Translations under genes and position numbers: made by a program | Assembly: GCF_030733745.1 (NCBI RefSeq) | Contig: NZ_JASHIK010000011.1 | Coordinates: 112,883 to 176,882 of the forward strand | Length of the DNA: 64,000 nucleotides | Origin: Stappia sp. MMSF_3263 | Lineage (GTDB): Bacteria > Pseudomonadota > Alphaproteobacteria > Rhizobiales > Stappiaceae | Direction: 5' to 3' | The notes under the pieces: model-generated | Told to the model about the DNA's origin: nothing | Databases searched by the model: none | The model's input: the letters and a program-made list of their open reading frames with translations, nothing else | Shown here: one piece after another, positions 9,819-18,786 of the stretch | Position numbering within the stretch: the first letter of the stretch is position 1 | Layout: every line of letters begins with the position of its first letter

Positions 9819-10412
9819 ATGGGCATGCGTGAGCCGCTTTCCATTCTCGTGATCGATGCCAACAGGATCCGCTCGTCCATCATCGAGCAGGGCCTGCGCG
9901 ATGCCGGCCATGAGCGGGTGATCGTCGTCGACAACATGGACGGTCTCGTGCGGCGGATCACCGAGATCGATCCGGATGTCATCGTCATCGATCTGGAAAA
10001 TCCCAACCGGGACCAGCTCGAGCACATGTTCCAGGTGTCGCGCGCCGTGCGCCGGCCGATCGCCATGTTTGTCGATCGTTCCGAGAGCGGCGCCATCGAG
10101 GCCGCGGTCGATGCGGGCGTTTCCGCCTATGTGGTGGACGGGCTCAAGCGCGAGCGGGTGAAGCCGATCCTCGACATGGCCATCAGTCGCTTCAAGGCGT
10201 TCAGCCGGCTCTCCCAGGAGCTGGAGGAGGCGCGCACGGAGCTTGCCGACCGCAAGACCATCGAGCGGGCCAAGGGCATCCTTATGCGCAATCGGGGCGT
10301 TGACGAGGACGAGGCCTATCAACTCCTGCGCAAGGCGGCGATGAACCAGGGGCGCCGGGTTATCGACGTTGCCGAGGGCCTGGTCATTTCAAGCGGACTT
10401 TTGGAGAAGTAG
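9819..10412 (+). CDS. nasT: NasT-type ANTAR antitermination response regulator
   Basis: A 197-residue protein with a receiver-like N-terminal domain (about 8-125) and a C-terminal ANTAR RNA-binding domain (about 135-195, containing DRKTIERAKGILMRNRGVDEDEAYQLLRKAA). NasT proteins bind paired hairpins in the leader RNA of nitrate assimilation operons and prevent a terminator from forming; without nitrate they are held by NasS. The gene is directly followed by nasS, and the matching leader lies just downstream at 11777-11903. The order nasT-nasS is as I recall it for Paracoccus. The start at 9819 is uncertain by two codons, since a second ATG lies at 9825. Confidence 0.92.
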   Translation: MGMREPLSILVIDANRIRSSIIEQGLRDAGHERVIVVDNMDGLVRRITEIDPDVIVIDLENPNRDQLEHMFQVSRAVRRPIAMFVDRSESGAIEAAVDAGVSAYVVDGLKRERVKPILDMAISRFKAFSRLSQELEEARTELADRKTIERAKGILMRNRGVDEDEAYQLLRKAAMNQGRRVIDVAEGLVISSGLLEK

Positions 10413-10420
10413 GACACGCG

Positions 10421-11602
10421 ATGAACCGATCCGACGGCGACACGGTGATTGCCGGCTTCATTCCGCTTCTCGACAGCGCGCTTCTGGTCGCGGCGGCCGA
10501 ACGCGGCTTTGCCGCGGAGGAGCGCGTCGACCTGCGCCTGGTGCGGGAAACCTCCTGGGCGAACATCCGCGATCGCATCGCCATCGGTCATTTCGACGTT
10601 GCCCACATGCTGGCGCCGATGCCGATTGCCGCCTCGCTCAACATCACCTCGCTGGCGGTGCCGATGCTGGCGCCGATGACGCTGGGGCTCGGGGGCAATG
10701 CCATCACGGTGTCGACAGGGTTGTGGCGTGCGATGGAGCAGGCCGGTGCGGCCGGCAACGGCGACCCGGCATCGACGGGGCAGGCACTTGCCCGGGCGAT
10801 CGCGGCGCGGCCGGCGGGCGCGGCGCGCCTGCGTTTCGGCGTGGTCCATCCCTTTTCCGGGCACGCCTATGAACTGCGCTACTGGCTCGCCGCTTCGGGC
10901 ATCCACCCTGATCGCGACGTGGAAATCACCGTGCTGCCGCCACCATTGATGGCAGACGCGCTGAAGGCCGACCGGCTTGACGGCTATTGTGTCGGCGAGC
11001 CGTGGAATACGGCCGCCGCGCTTGCGGGCACCGGGCGGATTGTCACCACCAAGGCGGCGATCTGGCCAGGCAGCCCGGAAAAGGTGCTGGGCGTGACCCG
11101 CAAGTGGGCGGACGCCAATGGCGACACGCTGGCGGCGCTCATCCGGGCGCTGGCGAAGGCCGCGATCTGGTGCGGCGATGCGACCAACCATGCGGACCTT
11201 GCCGTGCTCCTGAGCGGGCCGGACTATCTCGACTGCCCGGCCGAATGGTGCCGGCCGGCGCTGAGCGGGCTTATCGCCCTGTCGCGCGATGCCGCGCTCG
11301 CGGTGCCCGACTTCCTTTCCTTCACCGCGCCCGGCGCGCTGCAGCCCTCCACCGATCATGCGCTGTGGTTCTACAGCCAGATGCTGCGCTGGGGGCAGGT
11401 GCAGCACGACCCGGCGCGCGAGGCGATTGCCCGCGAGACATACCGCCCCGATCTCTTCGCTGCCGCCATGCCGAAGACCGGAAAGCCGAGCGCGGGCGCC
11501 CGCCCGGGCCAGGCGGGACCGCCGCAGCGCTTCTATGACGGGGTCGAGTTCACCCCGCAGGACATTGCCGGCTACGTCGCCGGTTTCCCGATCCGCGCCT
11601 GA
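10421..11602 (+). CDS. nasS: NasS-type nitrate/nitrite sensor
   Basis: A 393-residue homologue of NrtA/CmpA periplasmic binding proteins, but with no signal peptide: it begins MNRSDGDTVIAGFIPLLDSA and enters the binding fold at once. That is the mark of NasS, a cytoplasmic nitrate/nitrite sensor that sequesters NasT until ligand binds. It shares with the downstream NrtA the segments [20 protein letters not shown] and GYCVGEPWN. The gene starts 8 bases after nasT. An alternative role as a transporter component is unlikely without an export signal. Confidence 0.9.
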   Translation: MNRSDGDTVIAGFIPLLDSALLVAAAERGFAAEERVDLRLVRETSWANIRDRIAIGHFDVAHMLAPMPIAASLNITSLAVPMLAPMTLGLGGNAITVSTGLWRAMEQAGAAGNGDPASTGQALARAIAARPAGAARLRFGVVHPFSGHAYELRYWLAASGIHPDRDVEITVLPPPLMADALKADRLDGYCVGEPWNTAAALAGTGRIVTTKAAIWPGSPEKVLGVTRKWADANGDTLAALIRALAKAAIWCGDATNHADLAVLLSGPDYLDCPAEWCRPALSGLIALSRDAALAVPDFLSFTAPGALQPSTDHALWFYSQMLRWGQVQHDPAREAIARETYRPDLFAAAMPKTGKPSAGARPGQAGPPQRFYDGVEFTPQDIAGYVAGFPIRA

Positions 11603-11634
11603 CGCCTGCTCGTGTGAAATACAGCTGCCTTGTT

Positions 11635-11649
11635 TTGTGCATTGCACAA
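11635..11649. promoter_or_regulatory. Inverted repeat upstream of the nrt-nas leader
   Basis: TTGTGCA and TGCACAA flank a single T, a perfect inverted repeat about 120 bases upstream of the sigma-54-like element. The distance suits an enhancer site, but the arm arrangement does not closely match the NtrC consensus I remember, so the binder is unknown. Confidence 0.4.
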
Positions 11650-11766
11650 GGATTGGTCAGATGCCCTGTCGCTTTGCCCTGCCTTTTGGCGCTGCGCTGG
11701 CCGTCATGCACCGGAGCTGTTTCCGAAAATCCAGTTGAATCAATCCTGCGGACATTTTTCGCCAGT

Positions 11767-11782
11767 TGGCATGTCTCCTGCA
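11767..11782 (+). promoter_or_regulatory. Sigma-54-like -24/-12 promoter element
   Basis: TGGCATGTCTCCTGCA keeps the GG-N10-GC core (GG 11768-11769, GC 11780-11781) and differs from the sigma-54 consensus TGGCACG-N4-TTGCA at two positions. Transcription would begin near 11793. It overlaps the first ANTAR hairpin below, so both cannot be fully functional as read. Confidence 0.4.
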
Positions 11783-11836
11783 TTGAAGTAGGCGGGCCGA
11801 AGATGGCCACGACATAACGCGTCCAAGGACGGACGC
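11777..11836 (+). ncRNA. Two-hairpin ANTAR-target RNA in the nitrate operon leader
   Basis: Hairpin 1 (11777-11792) is CCTGC-ATTGAA-GTAGG; hairpin 2 (11819-11836) is GCGTCC-AAGGAC-GGACGC, a perfect 6-bp stem. Both loops have six bases with A at position 1 and G at position 4, the features described for ANTAR-protein targets. The terminator follows within 10 bases. The upstream gene nasT encodes the expected binding protein. A further hairpin, GGCC-GAAGAT-GGCC, lies between them but has G at loop position 1. Confidence 0.7.
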
Positions 11837-11843
11837 TTCGGCA

Positions 11844-11903
11844 AAGCCGCCGTTGAGATCTGCCAGCGCCCTCCCGCGCCGGTGTCTCGACGGCGGCTTT
11901 TTT
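11844..11903 (+). terminator. Leader terminator controlled by NasT
   Basis: Arms 11844-11858 and 11885-11899 pair over 15 bases with one G-U wobble and are followed by six T residues (11898-11903). It lies 53 bases before the nrtA start, in untranslated leader, and is the classic site for antitermination. Confidence 0.85.
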
Positions 11904-11956
11904 ATTGGTGACGCGGGCAGGCCTGGGGCGTGCCGCGCGCAGGAGGGAGAACAGTC

Positions 11957-13360
11957 GTGATCCAGATCCCGCTTTCCATCACGCGAACGACGATGGCCGG
12001 GCTTTTCGGCCTCGCGATCATGGCGGCGACACCGCTTGGCGCGCAGGCCCAGACCTTGCTGCCGGAGAAGGACGAGCTGAAATTCGGCTTCATCAAGCTG
12101 ACCGACATGGCGCCGCTGGCGATCGCCTACGAGAAGGGCTTCTTCGAGGACGAGGGCCTGTTCGTGACGCTGGAGCCGCAGGCCAACTGGAAGGTGCTGC
12201 TCGACCGGGTGATCACCGGTGAGCTCGACGGCGCCCACATGCTGGCCGGCCAGCCGCTTGCCGCGACCATCGGCTTCGGCACCAAGGCGCATATCGTGAC
12301 GCCGTTTTCGATGGACCTGAACGGCAACGGCATCACCGTTTCCAACGAGGTCTGGGAGATGATGAAGCCGCATCTTGCCATGCAGGCCGACGGCAAGCCC
12401 GTGCATCCGATCCCGGCAAGCGCCTTGAAGCCGGTCGTCGACGGCTTCAAGGCGCAGGGGCGGCCCTTCAACATGGGCATGGTGTTCCCTGTCTCGACCC
12501 ACAATTACGAGCTGCGCTACTGGCTCGCCTCCGGCAACATCCATCCCGGCTTCTATTCGAGCTCCGACATTTCCGGGCAGATCAAGGCCGATGCGCTGCT
12601 CTCCGTCACCCCGCCACCGCAGATGCCGGCAACGCTCGAGGCCGGCACGATCAACGGCTATTGCGTTGGCGAGCCGTGGAACCAGCAGGCGGTGTTCAAG
12701 GGCATCGGCGTGCCGGTGATCACCGATTACGAGATCTGGAAGAACAATCCGGAGAAGGTCTTCGGCCTGACCAAGGAGTTCACCGAAACCAATCCGAATA
12801 CCACGCTGGCGCTGACCAAGGCGCTGATCCGCGCGGCACGCTGGCTTGACGAGAACGACAATGCCAACCGGATGGAGGCCGTCGAGATCCTGTCGCGGCC
12901 CGAATATGTCGGTGCCGATGCGGAGGTCATCGCCAACTCGATGACCGGCACGTTCGAATACGAGAAGGGCGACACGCGCGAAGTGCCGGACTTCAACGTC
13001 TTCTACCGCTACTTCGCGACCTATCCCTATTATTCCGATGCGGTCTGGTACCTCACCCAGATGCGCCGCTGGGGCCAGATCGGCGAGCACAAGCCCGACG
13101 ACTGGTATGCCGACGTGGCAAAAAGCGTCTACCTGCCGGACGTCTACCTGAAGGCGGCACGTCTGCTGGTCGAGGAAGGCCACGCGGAGGAAGGCGAGTT
13201 CCCTTTCGAAAGCGACGGCTACCGCGCCCCGACACCGGCCACGGACGTCATCGACGCCATTCCCTATGACGGCCGCGCACCCAACGCCTACATCGACAGC
13301 CTTCCGATCGGACTGAAGGGCAAGCAGGTCGTCGACGGCAACGAGGTGGTCGGCGGCTGA
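11957..13360 (+). CDS. nrtA: Nitrate ABC transporter substrate-binding protein
   Basis: A 467-residue periplasmic binding protein of the NrtA/CmpA family. GTG 11957 was chosen because AGGAGGGAG sits 7 bases upstream. The N-terminus contains an export signal ([19 protein letters not shown], cleavage probably after AQA). The mature protein starts [23 protein letters not shown], the family opening for nitrate, nitrite or bicarbonate binders; location in a nitrate operon supports nitrate/nitrite. It resembles NasS upstream but carries the signal peptide NasS lacks. It is the first gene after the leader terminator, so NasT antitermination governs its expression. Confidence 0.92.
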   Translation: MIQIPLSITRTTMAGLFGLAIMAATPLGAQAQTLLPEKDELKFGFIKLTDMAPLAIAYEKGFFEDEGLFVTLEPQANWKVLLDRVITGELDGAHMLAGQPLAATIGFGTKAHIVTPFSMDLNGNGITVSNEVWEMMKPHLAMQADGKPVHPIPASALKPVVDGFKAQGRPFNMGMVFPVSTHNYELRYWLASGNIHPGFYSSSDISGQIKADALLSVTPPPQMPATLEAGTINGYCVGEPWNQQAVFKGIGVPVITDYEIWKNNPEKVFGLTKEFTETNPNTTLALTKALIRAARWLDENDNANRMEAVEILSRPEYVGADAEVIANSMTGTFEYEKGDTREVPDFNVFYRYFATYPYYSDAVWYLTQMRRWGQIGEHKPDDWYADVAKSVYLPDVYLKAARLLVEEGHAEEGEFPFESDGYRAPTPATDVIDAIPYDGRAPNAYIDSLPIGLKGKQVVDGNEVVGG

Positions 13361-13371
13361 GGCCGCCTGCG

Positions 13372-13401
13372 CCCGGCCGGCGGCACTGCTGCGCGGCCGG
13401 G
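13372..13401 (+). other. Intercistronic hairpin between nrtA and nrtB
   Basis: CCCGGCCG and CGGCCGGG form an 8-bp stem around a 14-base interior, 11 bases after the nrtA stop. No T-tract follows. It may protect the nrtA message so that the binding protein is made in excess. Confidence 0.5.
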
Positions 13402-13442
13402 TGTCCTCCCAGCATCTTGCGCAAGGACAAGGACTTCACGAC

Positions 13443-14525
13443 ATGGCAAATGCCGAAACCGCCACCATCGACGCTCCGGTCGTCGGCCACCGCCGCGAAC
13501 GGCTGCTTGCCGGGCTTGGCCGTGCCGCCGGCTGGTTCGACGCACTCGGCCTCTCCTTCCTGGTGCCGCTTGCCCGGTTGGCGCTGGGCGACAGCCCGCG
13601 CGAGCAACTTAGGCAGTTGAAGCGCGTGCTGGTCATTCCGATGATCGGCATCGTCGCCTTCCTGGTTGCCTGGGCGGCCTTCGCCCCGAAGATCGAGACC
13701 TCGCTCGGAGCCGTGCCGGGACCGGTTGCGGTGTGGGAGCAGGCCGGCAACCTGTGGGACGACCACCTGCGGGAACGCGAGAAGGCGGCCGCCTTCTACG
13801 AGCGGCAGGACATACGCAATGCCAAGCTGGAAGCCGCCGGCCAGCATGACCGGGTGAAGTGGCGCAGTTATACCGGCAAGCCGACCTATCTCGACCAGAT
13901 CCTCACCTCGCTCATAACCGTCGGGCTCGGCTTCGTCATCGCGACGCTGATCGCCGTACCGCTGGGCATCGCCTCGGGCCTCTCGCGCACCGTCAATGGC
14001 GCGATCAATCCGTTGATCCAGATCTTCAAGCCGGTGTCGCCGCTCGCCTGGCTGCCGATCGTGACGATGATCGTCTCGGCGCTCTATGCGGATCCGGCCG
14101 ACTGGCTGCCGAAGTCGCTGCTCATCTCGGCGGTGACGGTGACGCTGTGCTCGCTCTGGCCGACCCTGATCAACACCGCGCTCGGTGTCGCCTCGGTCGA
14201 CAAGGACCTGATGAATGTCGGCCGGGTCTTGCAACTGCCGACCCGCAAGACCGTGATGAAGCTGGTGCTGCCCTCGTCGCTGCCGCTGATCTTCACGGGC
14301 CTGCGCCTGTCGCTCGGCGTCGGCTGGATGGTGCTGATCGCGGCCGAGATGCTGGCGCAGAACCCGGGCCTGGGCAAGTTCGTCTGGGACGAGTTCCAGA
14401 ACGGTTCCTCGCAGTCGCTGGCGCGCATCATGGTGGCGGTCTTCACCATCGGCCTGATCGGCTTCGCTCTCGACCGCGTGATGTATGCGCTGCAGCGCGC
14501 CTTCACCTTCTCCGCGACACGGTGA
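13443..14525 (+). CDS. nrtB: Nitrate ABC transporter permease
   Basis: A 360-residue inner-membrane permease. ATG 13443 follows AAGGAC at good spacing. After a cytoplasmic stretch there is a first membrane segment (MIGIVAFLVAWAAF), a periplasmic region of about 80 residues, and then the core BPD_transp_1 domain with several helices. The coupling motif is around LMNVGRVLQLPTRKTVMKLVLPSSLP. The closing region with GWMVLIAAEMLAQNPGLG is conserved in NrtB/TauC/SsuC-type permeases. It would form the channel with the double ATPase encoded next. Confidence 0.92.
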   Translation: MANAETATIDAPVVGHRRERLLAGLGRAAGWFDALGLSFLVPLARLALGDSPREQLRQLKRVLVIPMIGIVAFLVAWAAFAPKIETSLGAVPGPVAVWEQAGNLWDDHLREREKAAAFYERQDIRNAKLEAAGQHDRVKWRSYTGKPTYLDQILTSLITVGLGFVIATLIAVPLGIASGLSRTVNGAINPLIQIFKPVSPLAWLPIVTMIVSALYADPADWLPKSLLISAVTVTLCSLWPTLINTALGVASVDKDLMNVGRVLQLPTRKTVMKLVLPSSLPLIFTGLRLSLGVGWMVLIAAEMLAQNPGLGKFVWDEFQNGSSQSLARIMVAVFTIGLIGFALDRVMYALQRAFTFSATR

Positions 14526-14533
14526 GGGACGCC

Positions 14534-16324
14534 ATGACGATCCTCGAGATTTCAAGGCTCTCCAAGTCCTTCGGCGAGGGGCGCGCGCGCAACGACGTGC
14601 TCGCCGATATCGACCTGAAGGTGAAGGAGGGCGAGTTCATCGCCATTGTCGGTTATTCCGGCACCGGCAAGACGACGCTGATTTCGCTGCTCGCCGGCCT
14701 TGTCGAACCTGACCAGGGCGGCGTCATTTTCAAGGGGCGGGAAATCGACGGGCCCGGTCCGGAGCGCGGCGTTGTCTTCCAGTCCTATTCCCTGATGCCG
14801 TGGCTCTCGGTCTTCGGCAACGTCATGCTGGCCGTCGACAGCGTGTTCTCGAAAGCGCCGAAGGCGGAGCGGACCGCCATCGCCGACAAGTACATCGCCA
14901 TGGTCGGCCTTGCCCATGCCCGCGACCGCAAGCCGGCGGAGCTTTCCGGCGGCATGCGCCAGCGGGTGGCGGTTGCCCGCGCACTCGCCATGCGTCCCGA
15001 GGTGTTGCTGCTCGACGAGCCGCTGTCGGCGCTCGACGCGCTGACCCGGGCGAAACTGCAGGACGAGTTCGCGGCGATCTGCAACGAGGAAAAGAAGACC
15101 ATCGTCCTCATCACCAATGACGTCGATGAGGCGATCCTGCTTGCCGACCGGATCATTCCGCTGATACCGGGCACGCCGGCGACGTTGGGTCCCGCGTTCA
15201 ACGTGCCCTTCGCCCGTCCGCGCGAGCGGGGCGAACTCAATCATGACGATGCTTTCATCGCTCTGCGAGCCGAGGTCACCGAATACCTGATGGAGGTTGG
15301 GGCCGGCCGTGATGCGGGTGCGGCGCGCGATCTCGTGCTGCCCAATGTGGTGCCGATCGGACAAGGGGCGGTGACTGGGACACGCCAACAGGCGGCGGGT
15401 GAACCCGCCGATGTGCCGCCGGAAGCCTATGGGCGGGCGGCGGAGGGCGTGCGGGTCGAGCGCTATCTCGAGTTCAGCCAGTTGAAGAAGGTCTATCCGA
15501 CGCCGAAAGGGCCGCTCACCGTCGTCGACGGGTTCGAACTCTCGATGACCAAGGGCGAGTTCGTGACGCTGATCGGTCATTCGGGCTGCGGCAAGTCGAC
15601 GGTTCTGTCCATGGCCGCCGGCCTCAACCCGATCACGGAAGGGACTGTCATCCTCGACGGCACCCATGTGACGAAGGCCGGCCCGGATCGGGCGGTGGTC
15701 TTCCAGGCGCCCTCGCTGATGCCCTGGATGACGGCCTACGACAATGTCGCGCTGGGCGTCGACCAGGTCTACCCGCATGCAAGCGCGGCCGAGCGCCGCG
15801 ACATTGTCGAATATTACCTTTCGCGCGTCGGGCTGGCAGACAGCATGGAGCGGGCGGCAAGCGATCTTTCCAACGGGATGAAGCAGCGGGTGGGTATTGC
15901 CCGCGCCTTCGCCCTGTCGCCGAAGCTGCTGCTGCTCGACGAGCCGTTCGGCATGCTTGACAGCCTGACCCGCTGGGAATTGCAGGACGTGCTGATGGAC
16001 GTGTGGGCGCGGACCCAGGTGACGGCCGTCTGCGTTACTCACGATGTCGACGAGGCGATCCTGCTCGCCGATCGGGTGGTGATGATGTCGAACGGACCCA
16101 ATGCCCGCATCGGCAACATCATGGAAGTGGACCTGCCGCGACCGCGCTCGCGCAAGGCGCTGATCAACCACCGTGACTACTACGCCTATCGCGAGGAACT
16201 GCTCGATTTCCTGGAAGCCTACGAGGGCGGTGCCCATCCGGGGGCTGAGCAACTCAGCGCCATCACCGCCAAACGGGCGTCGCGGATTGCGCGCCAGAAG
16301 GCTGCCGCCGAAGCGGCCGAATAG
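14534..16324 (+). CDS. Nitrate ABC transporter, two fused ATP-binding domains (NrtC-NrtD type)
   Basis: A 596-residue protein with two complete ABC ATPase domains in tandem. Domain 1 (about 1-255) has Walker A GYSGTGKTT, signature LSGGMRQRV and Walker B LLLDEPLSALD. Domain 2 (about 310-596) has GHSGCGKST, signature LSNGMKQRV and LLLDEPFGMLD. A linker of about 50 residues joins them. The switch histidine of domain 1 is replaced by N195 (ITNDVDEA), while domain 2 keeps H503 (VTHDVDEA). This implies one degenerate and one active ATP site. It powers NrtAB-dependent nitrate/nitrite import. The start 14534 is 9 bases after nrtB; a longer in-frame reading exists upstream but overlaps nrtB and is not credible. 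Confidence 0.9.
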   Translation: MTILEISRLSKSFGEGRARNDVLADIDLKVKEGEFIAIVGYSGTGKTTLISLLAGLVEPDQGGVIFKGREIDGPGPERGVVFQSYSLMPWLSVFGNVMLAVDSVFSKAPKAERTAIADKYIAMVGLAHARDRKPAELSGGMRQRVAVARALAMRPEVLLLDEPLSALDALTRAKLQDEFAAICNEEKKTIVLITNDVDEAILLADRIIPLIPGTPATLGPAFNVPFARPRERGELNHDDAFIALRAEVTEYLMEVGAGRDAGAARDLVLPNVVPIGQGAVTGTRQQAAGEPADVPPEAYGRAAEGVRVERYLEFSQLKKVYPTPKGPLTVVDGFELSMTKGEFVTLIGHSGCGKSTVLSMAAGLNPITEGTVILDGTHVTKAGPDRAVVFQAPSLMPWMTAYDNVALGVDQVYPHASAAERRDIVEYYLSRVGLADSMERAASDLSNGMKQRVGIARAFALSPKLLLLDEPFGMLDSLTRWELQDVLMDVWARTQVTAVCVTHDVDEAILLADRVVMMSNGPNARIGNIMEVDLPRPRSRKALINHRDYYAYREELLDFLEAYEGGAHPGAEQLSAITAKRASRIARQKAAAEAAE

Positions 16325-16335
16325 GAGGAACCGCC

Positions 16336-18786
16336 ATGACCGACAAGAAGAAGCTCGTGGTGATCGGCGCCGGCATGGCGTCGGGCCGCATGCTGGAGAC
16401 CCTGCTGGAAGCGGCGCCTGACGCCTATGACGTGACGCTGTTCGGTGCCGAGCCGCGCGGCAACTACAACCGCATCATGCTGTCGCCGGTGCTGGCCGGC
16501 GAGAAGAGCTACGAACAGATCGTCACCCATGACGGCGACTGGTATGCGGCGAACGGCATCGCCTGTCGCTTCGGCGAAACGGTGACGCGGATCGACCGCA
16601 ACGCGAAGACCGTGACGACGGCGGCAGGCGAGACCCCGTACGACAAACTGGTGATCGCCACCGGCTCGGCGCCCTTCATCATCCCGATTGCCGGCCGCGA
16701 CCTGCCGGGCGTGCGCGCCTTCCGCGATCTCGACGATGTCGAGGCGATGGTCGAGGCGGCGGCACGCCCCGGCGCGAAAGCCGTGGTGATCGGCGGTGGG
16801 CTGCTCGGGCTCGAGGCTGCGGCGGCGCTGCGCTCGCGCGGCATGGAGGTCGTCGTCCTGCATCTGATGGGACACCTGATGGAGCGGCAGCTCGATCCTG
16901 CCGCCGGGCATTTGCTGCGCCGGGAGCTGGAAGGGCGCGGCATCACCGTACACACGCAAGCGCAGACCAAGGCGATCCTCGGCAACGAGCGTGTCGAGGC
17001 GGTGCTGCTCGACGACGGCACGGTCTATCCGGCCGATCTCGTGGTGATGGCCGTCGGCATCCGTCCGGAAATCCGCATTGCCGTCGATGCCGGGCTCGAC
17101 GTGGAGCGCGGCATCGTCATCGATGACCGCACTTTCACCTCCGATCCGGACATTCTGGCGGTGGGCGAATGCGTCGAGCACGAGCGCGTCTGCTACGGCC
17201 TCGTCGCGCCGCTTTACACGATGGCCGGCGTCGCGGCGAAGACACTGCTCGGCGAGGAGGCGGCGTTCCGGCCGCTGGAAACGGCAACGCAGCTCAAGGT
17301 AACCGGCGTCAGCCTCTATTCCGCCGGAGACTTCGCCGATGGCGAGGATCGCGACGAGATCGTCCTGCGCGATGCGTCGGCCGGGATCTACAAGCGCCTG
17401 GTGCTGAAGGACAACCGCATCATCGGCGCGGTGCTCTACGGCGAGGCGGCGGACGGGCCCTGGTTCTTCGATCACATCCGCAACCGCACCGACATTTCCG
17501 ACATGCGCGAGACGCTGATCTTCGGACAGTCCTACCAGGGAGGTGCCCCGCTGGACCCTACGGCGGCCGTTGCAGCCTTGCCGCCTGAGGCGGAGATCTG
17601 CGGCTGCAACGGCGTGTGCAAGGGAACGATCGTCACGGCCATCGAAACGCGCGGACTGACGACACTGGACGAGGTGCGCGCCCATACCAAGGCCTCGGCC
17701 TCCTGCGGCACCTGCACAGGGCTCGTCGAGCAGCTGATGCAGGCAACGCTCGGCGAGGCCTTCGCGGTGCAGGCGGTGAAGCCGGTCTGCGGCTGCACGC
17801 ATCTTGGCCACGACGAGGTGCGCCGGCTGATCAGGGCAAAGGAGCTGAAGAGCATTCCGGCGGTGATGCAGGAGCTTGAATGGACCTCGTCGGGCGGCTG
17901 CGCCAAGTGCCGGCCGGCGCTCAACTACTATCTCGTGTGCGACTGGCCGGACGAATATGCCGACGACTACCAGTCGCGCTTCATCAACGAGCGGGTGCAC
18001 GCCAACATCCAGAAGGACGGCACCTATTCCGTCGTGCCGCGCATGTGGGGCGGGGTGACGTCGGCAGCGGAGCTGCGGGCGATTGCCGATGTGGTCGACA
18101 AGTTCGACATCCCGACGGTCAAGGTCACCGGTGGCCAGCGCATCGACATGCTCGGCATCCGCAAGGAGGACCTGCCGGAGGTGTGGGCCGATCTGGGCAA
18201 GGCCGGCTTCGTCTCCGGTCACGCCTATGCTAAGGGCCTGAGAACGGTGAAGACCTGCGTCGGTTCCGATTGGTGCCGTTTCGGCACGCAGGATTCGACC
18301 GGGCTCGGCATCGCCATCGAGAAGTTCATGTGGGGCTCCTGGACCCCGGCCAAGGTGAAGATGGCGGTGTCGGGATGCCCGCGCAACTGCGCCGAGGCGA
18401 CCTGCAAGGATGTCGGGGTGATCTGCGTCGACAGCGGCTTCGAGATCCACTTCGCCGGGGCCGCCGGCCTCGACATCAAGGGCACGGAAGTGCTCGGCCA
18501 TGTCGCCACCGAGGGGGAGGTGATGCGTCACATCGTGGCGCTGGTGCAGATGTACCGGGAGCAGGGCCACTATCTGGAGCGCATCTACAAATGGGCCAAG
18601 CGCATCGGCCTTGACGAGATCCGCCGGCAGATCATGGACGAGCTGGAACGGCGCGAGGCCTATTACGAGCGCTTCGTCTTCTCGCAGAAGTTCGCCCAGG
18701 TCGACCCGTGGTCGGAGCGCGCCTCCGGCAAGGACAAGCACGAGTTCAAGCCGCTGGCGACCCTGGAACTGGAGGCGGCGCAGTGA
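16336..18786 (+). CDS. nirB: NAD(P)H-dependent assimilatory nitrite reductase, large subunit
   Basis: An 816-residue cytoplasmic enzyme that reduces nitrite to ammonium with six electrons from NAD(P)H. Domains in order: FAD/NAD-dependent oxidoreductase (1 to about 400, with VVIGAGMASGRMLE and a second Rossmann motif VIGGGLLGLEAA), BFD-like [2Fe-2S] domain from about 420 (first Cys at 422, CGCNGVCKG), a second Cys-rich segment (CGCTHLGHDE), then the nitrite/sulfite reductase domain. Siroheme/[4Fe-4S] cysteines are C641, C647, C681 and C685 (TCVGSDWC and GCPRNC). AGGAGG precedes the ATG. It overlaps nirD by four bases. Siroheme supply could come partly from the cysG-like gene at the operon end. 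Confidence 0.95.
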   Translation: MTDKKKLVVIGAGMASGRMLETLLEAAPDAYDVTLFGAEPRGNYNRIMLSPVLAGEKSYEQIVTHDGDWYAANGIACRFGETVTRIDRNAKTVTTAAGETPYDKLVIATGSAPFIIPIAGRDLPGVRAFRDLDDVEAMVEAAARPGAKAVVIGGGLLGLEAAAALRSRGMEVVVLHLMGHLMERQLDPAAGHLLRRELEGRGITVHTQAQTKAILGNERVEAVLLDDGTVYPADLVVMAVGIRPEIRIAVDAGLDVERGIVIDDRTFTSDPDILAVGECVEHERVCYGLVAPLYTMAGVAAKTLLGEEAAFRPLETATQLKVTGVSLYSAGDFADGEDRDEIVLRDASAGIYKRLVLKDNRIIGAVLYGEAADGPWFFDHIRNRTDISDMRETLIFGQSYQGGAPLDPTAAVAALPPEAEICGCNGVCKGTIVTAIETRGLTTLDEVRAHTKASASCGTCTGLVEQLMQATLGEAFAVQAVKPVCGCTHLGHDEVRRLIRAKELKSIPAVMQELEWTSSGGCAKCRPALNYYLVCDWPDEYADDYQSRFINERVHANIQKDGTYSVVPRMWGGVTSAAELRAIADVVDKFDIPTVKVTGGQRIDMLGIRKEDLPEVWADLGKAGFVSGHAYAKGLRTVKTCVGSDWCRFGTQDSTGLGIAIEKFMWGSWTPAKVKMAVSGCPRNCAEATCKDVGVICVDSGFEIHFAGAAGLDIKGTEVLGHVATEGEVMRHIVALVQMYREQGHYLERIYKWAKRIGLDEIRRQIMDELERREAYYERFVFSQKFAQVDPWSERASGKDKHEFKPLATLELEAAQ

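Noticed and set aside
13859..14533. N-terminal extension of the fused ATPase overlapping nrtB
   Set aside because: The added residues are an out-of-frame reading of nrtB; the ABC domain starts at 14534 next to a proper gap.
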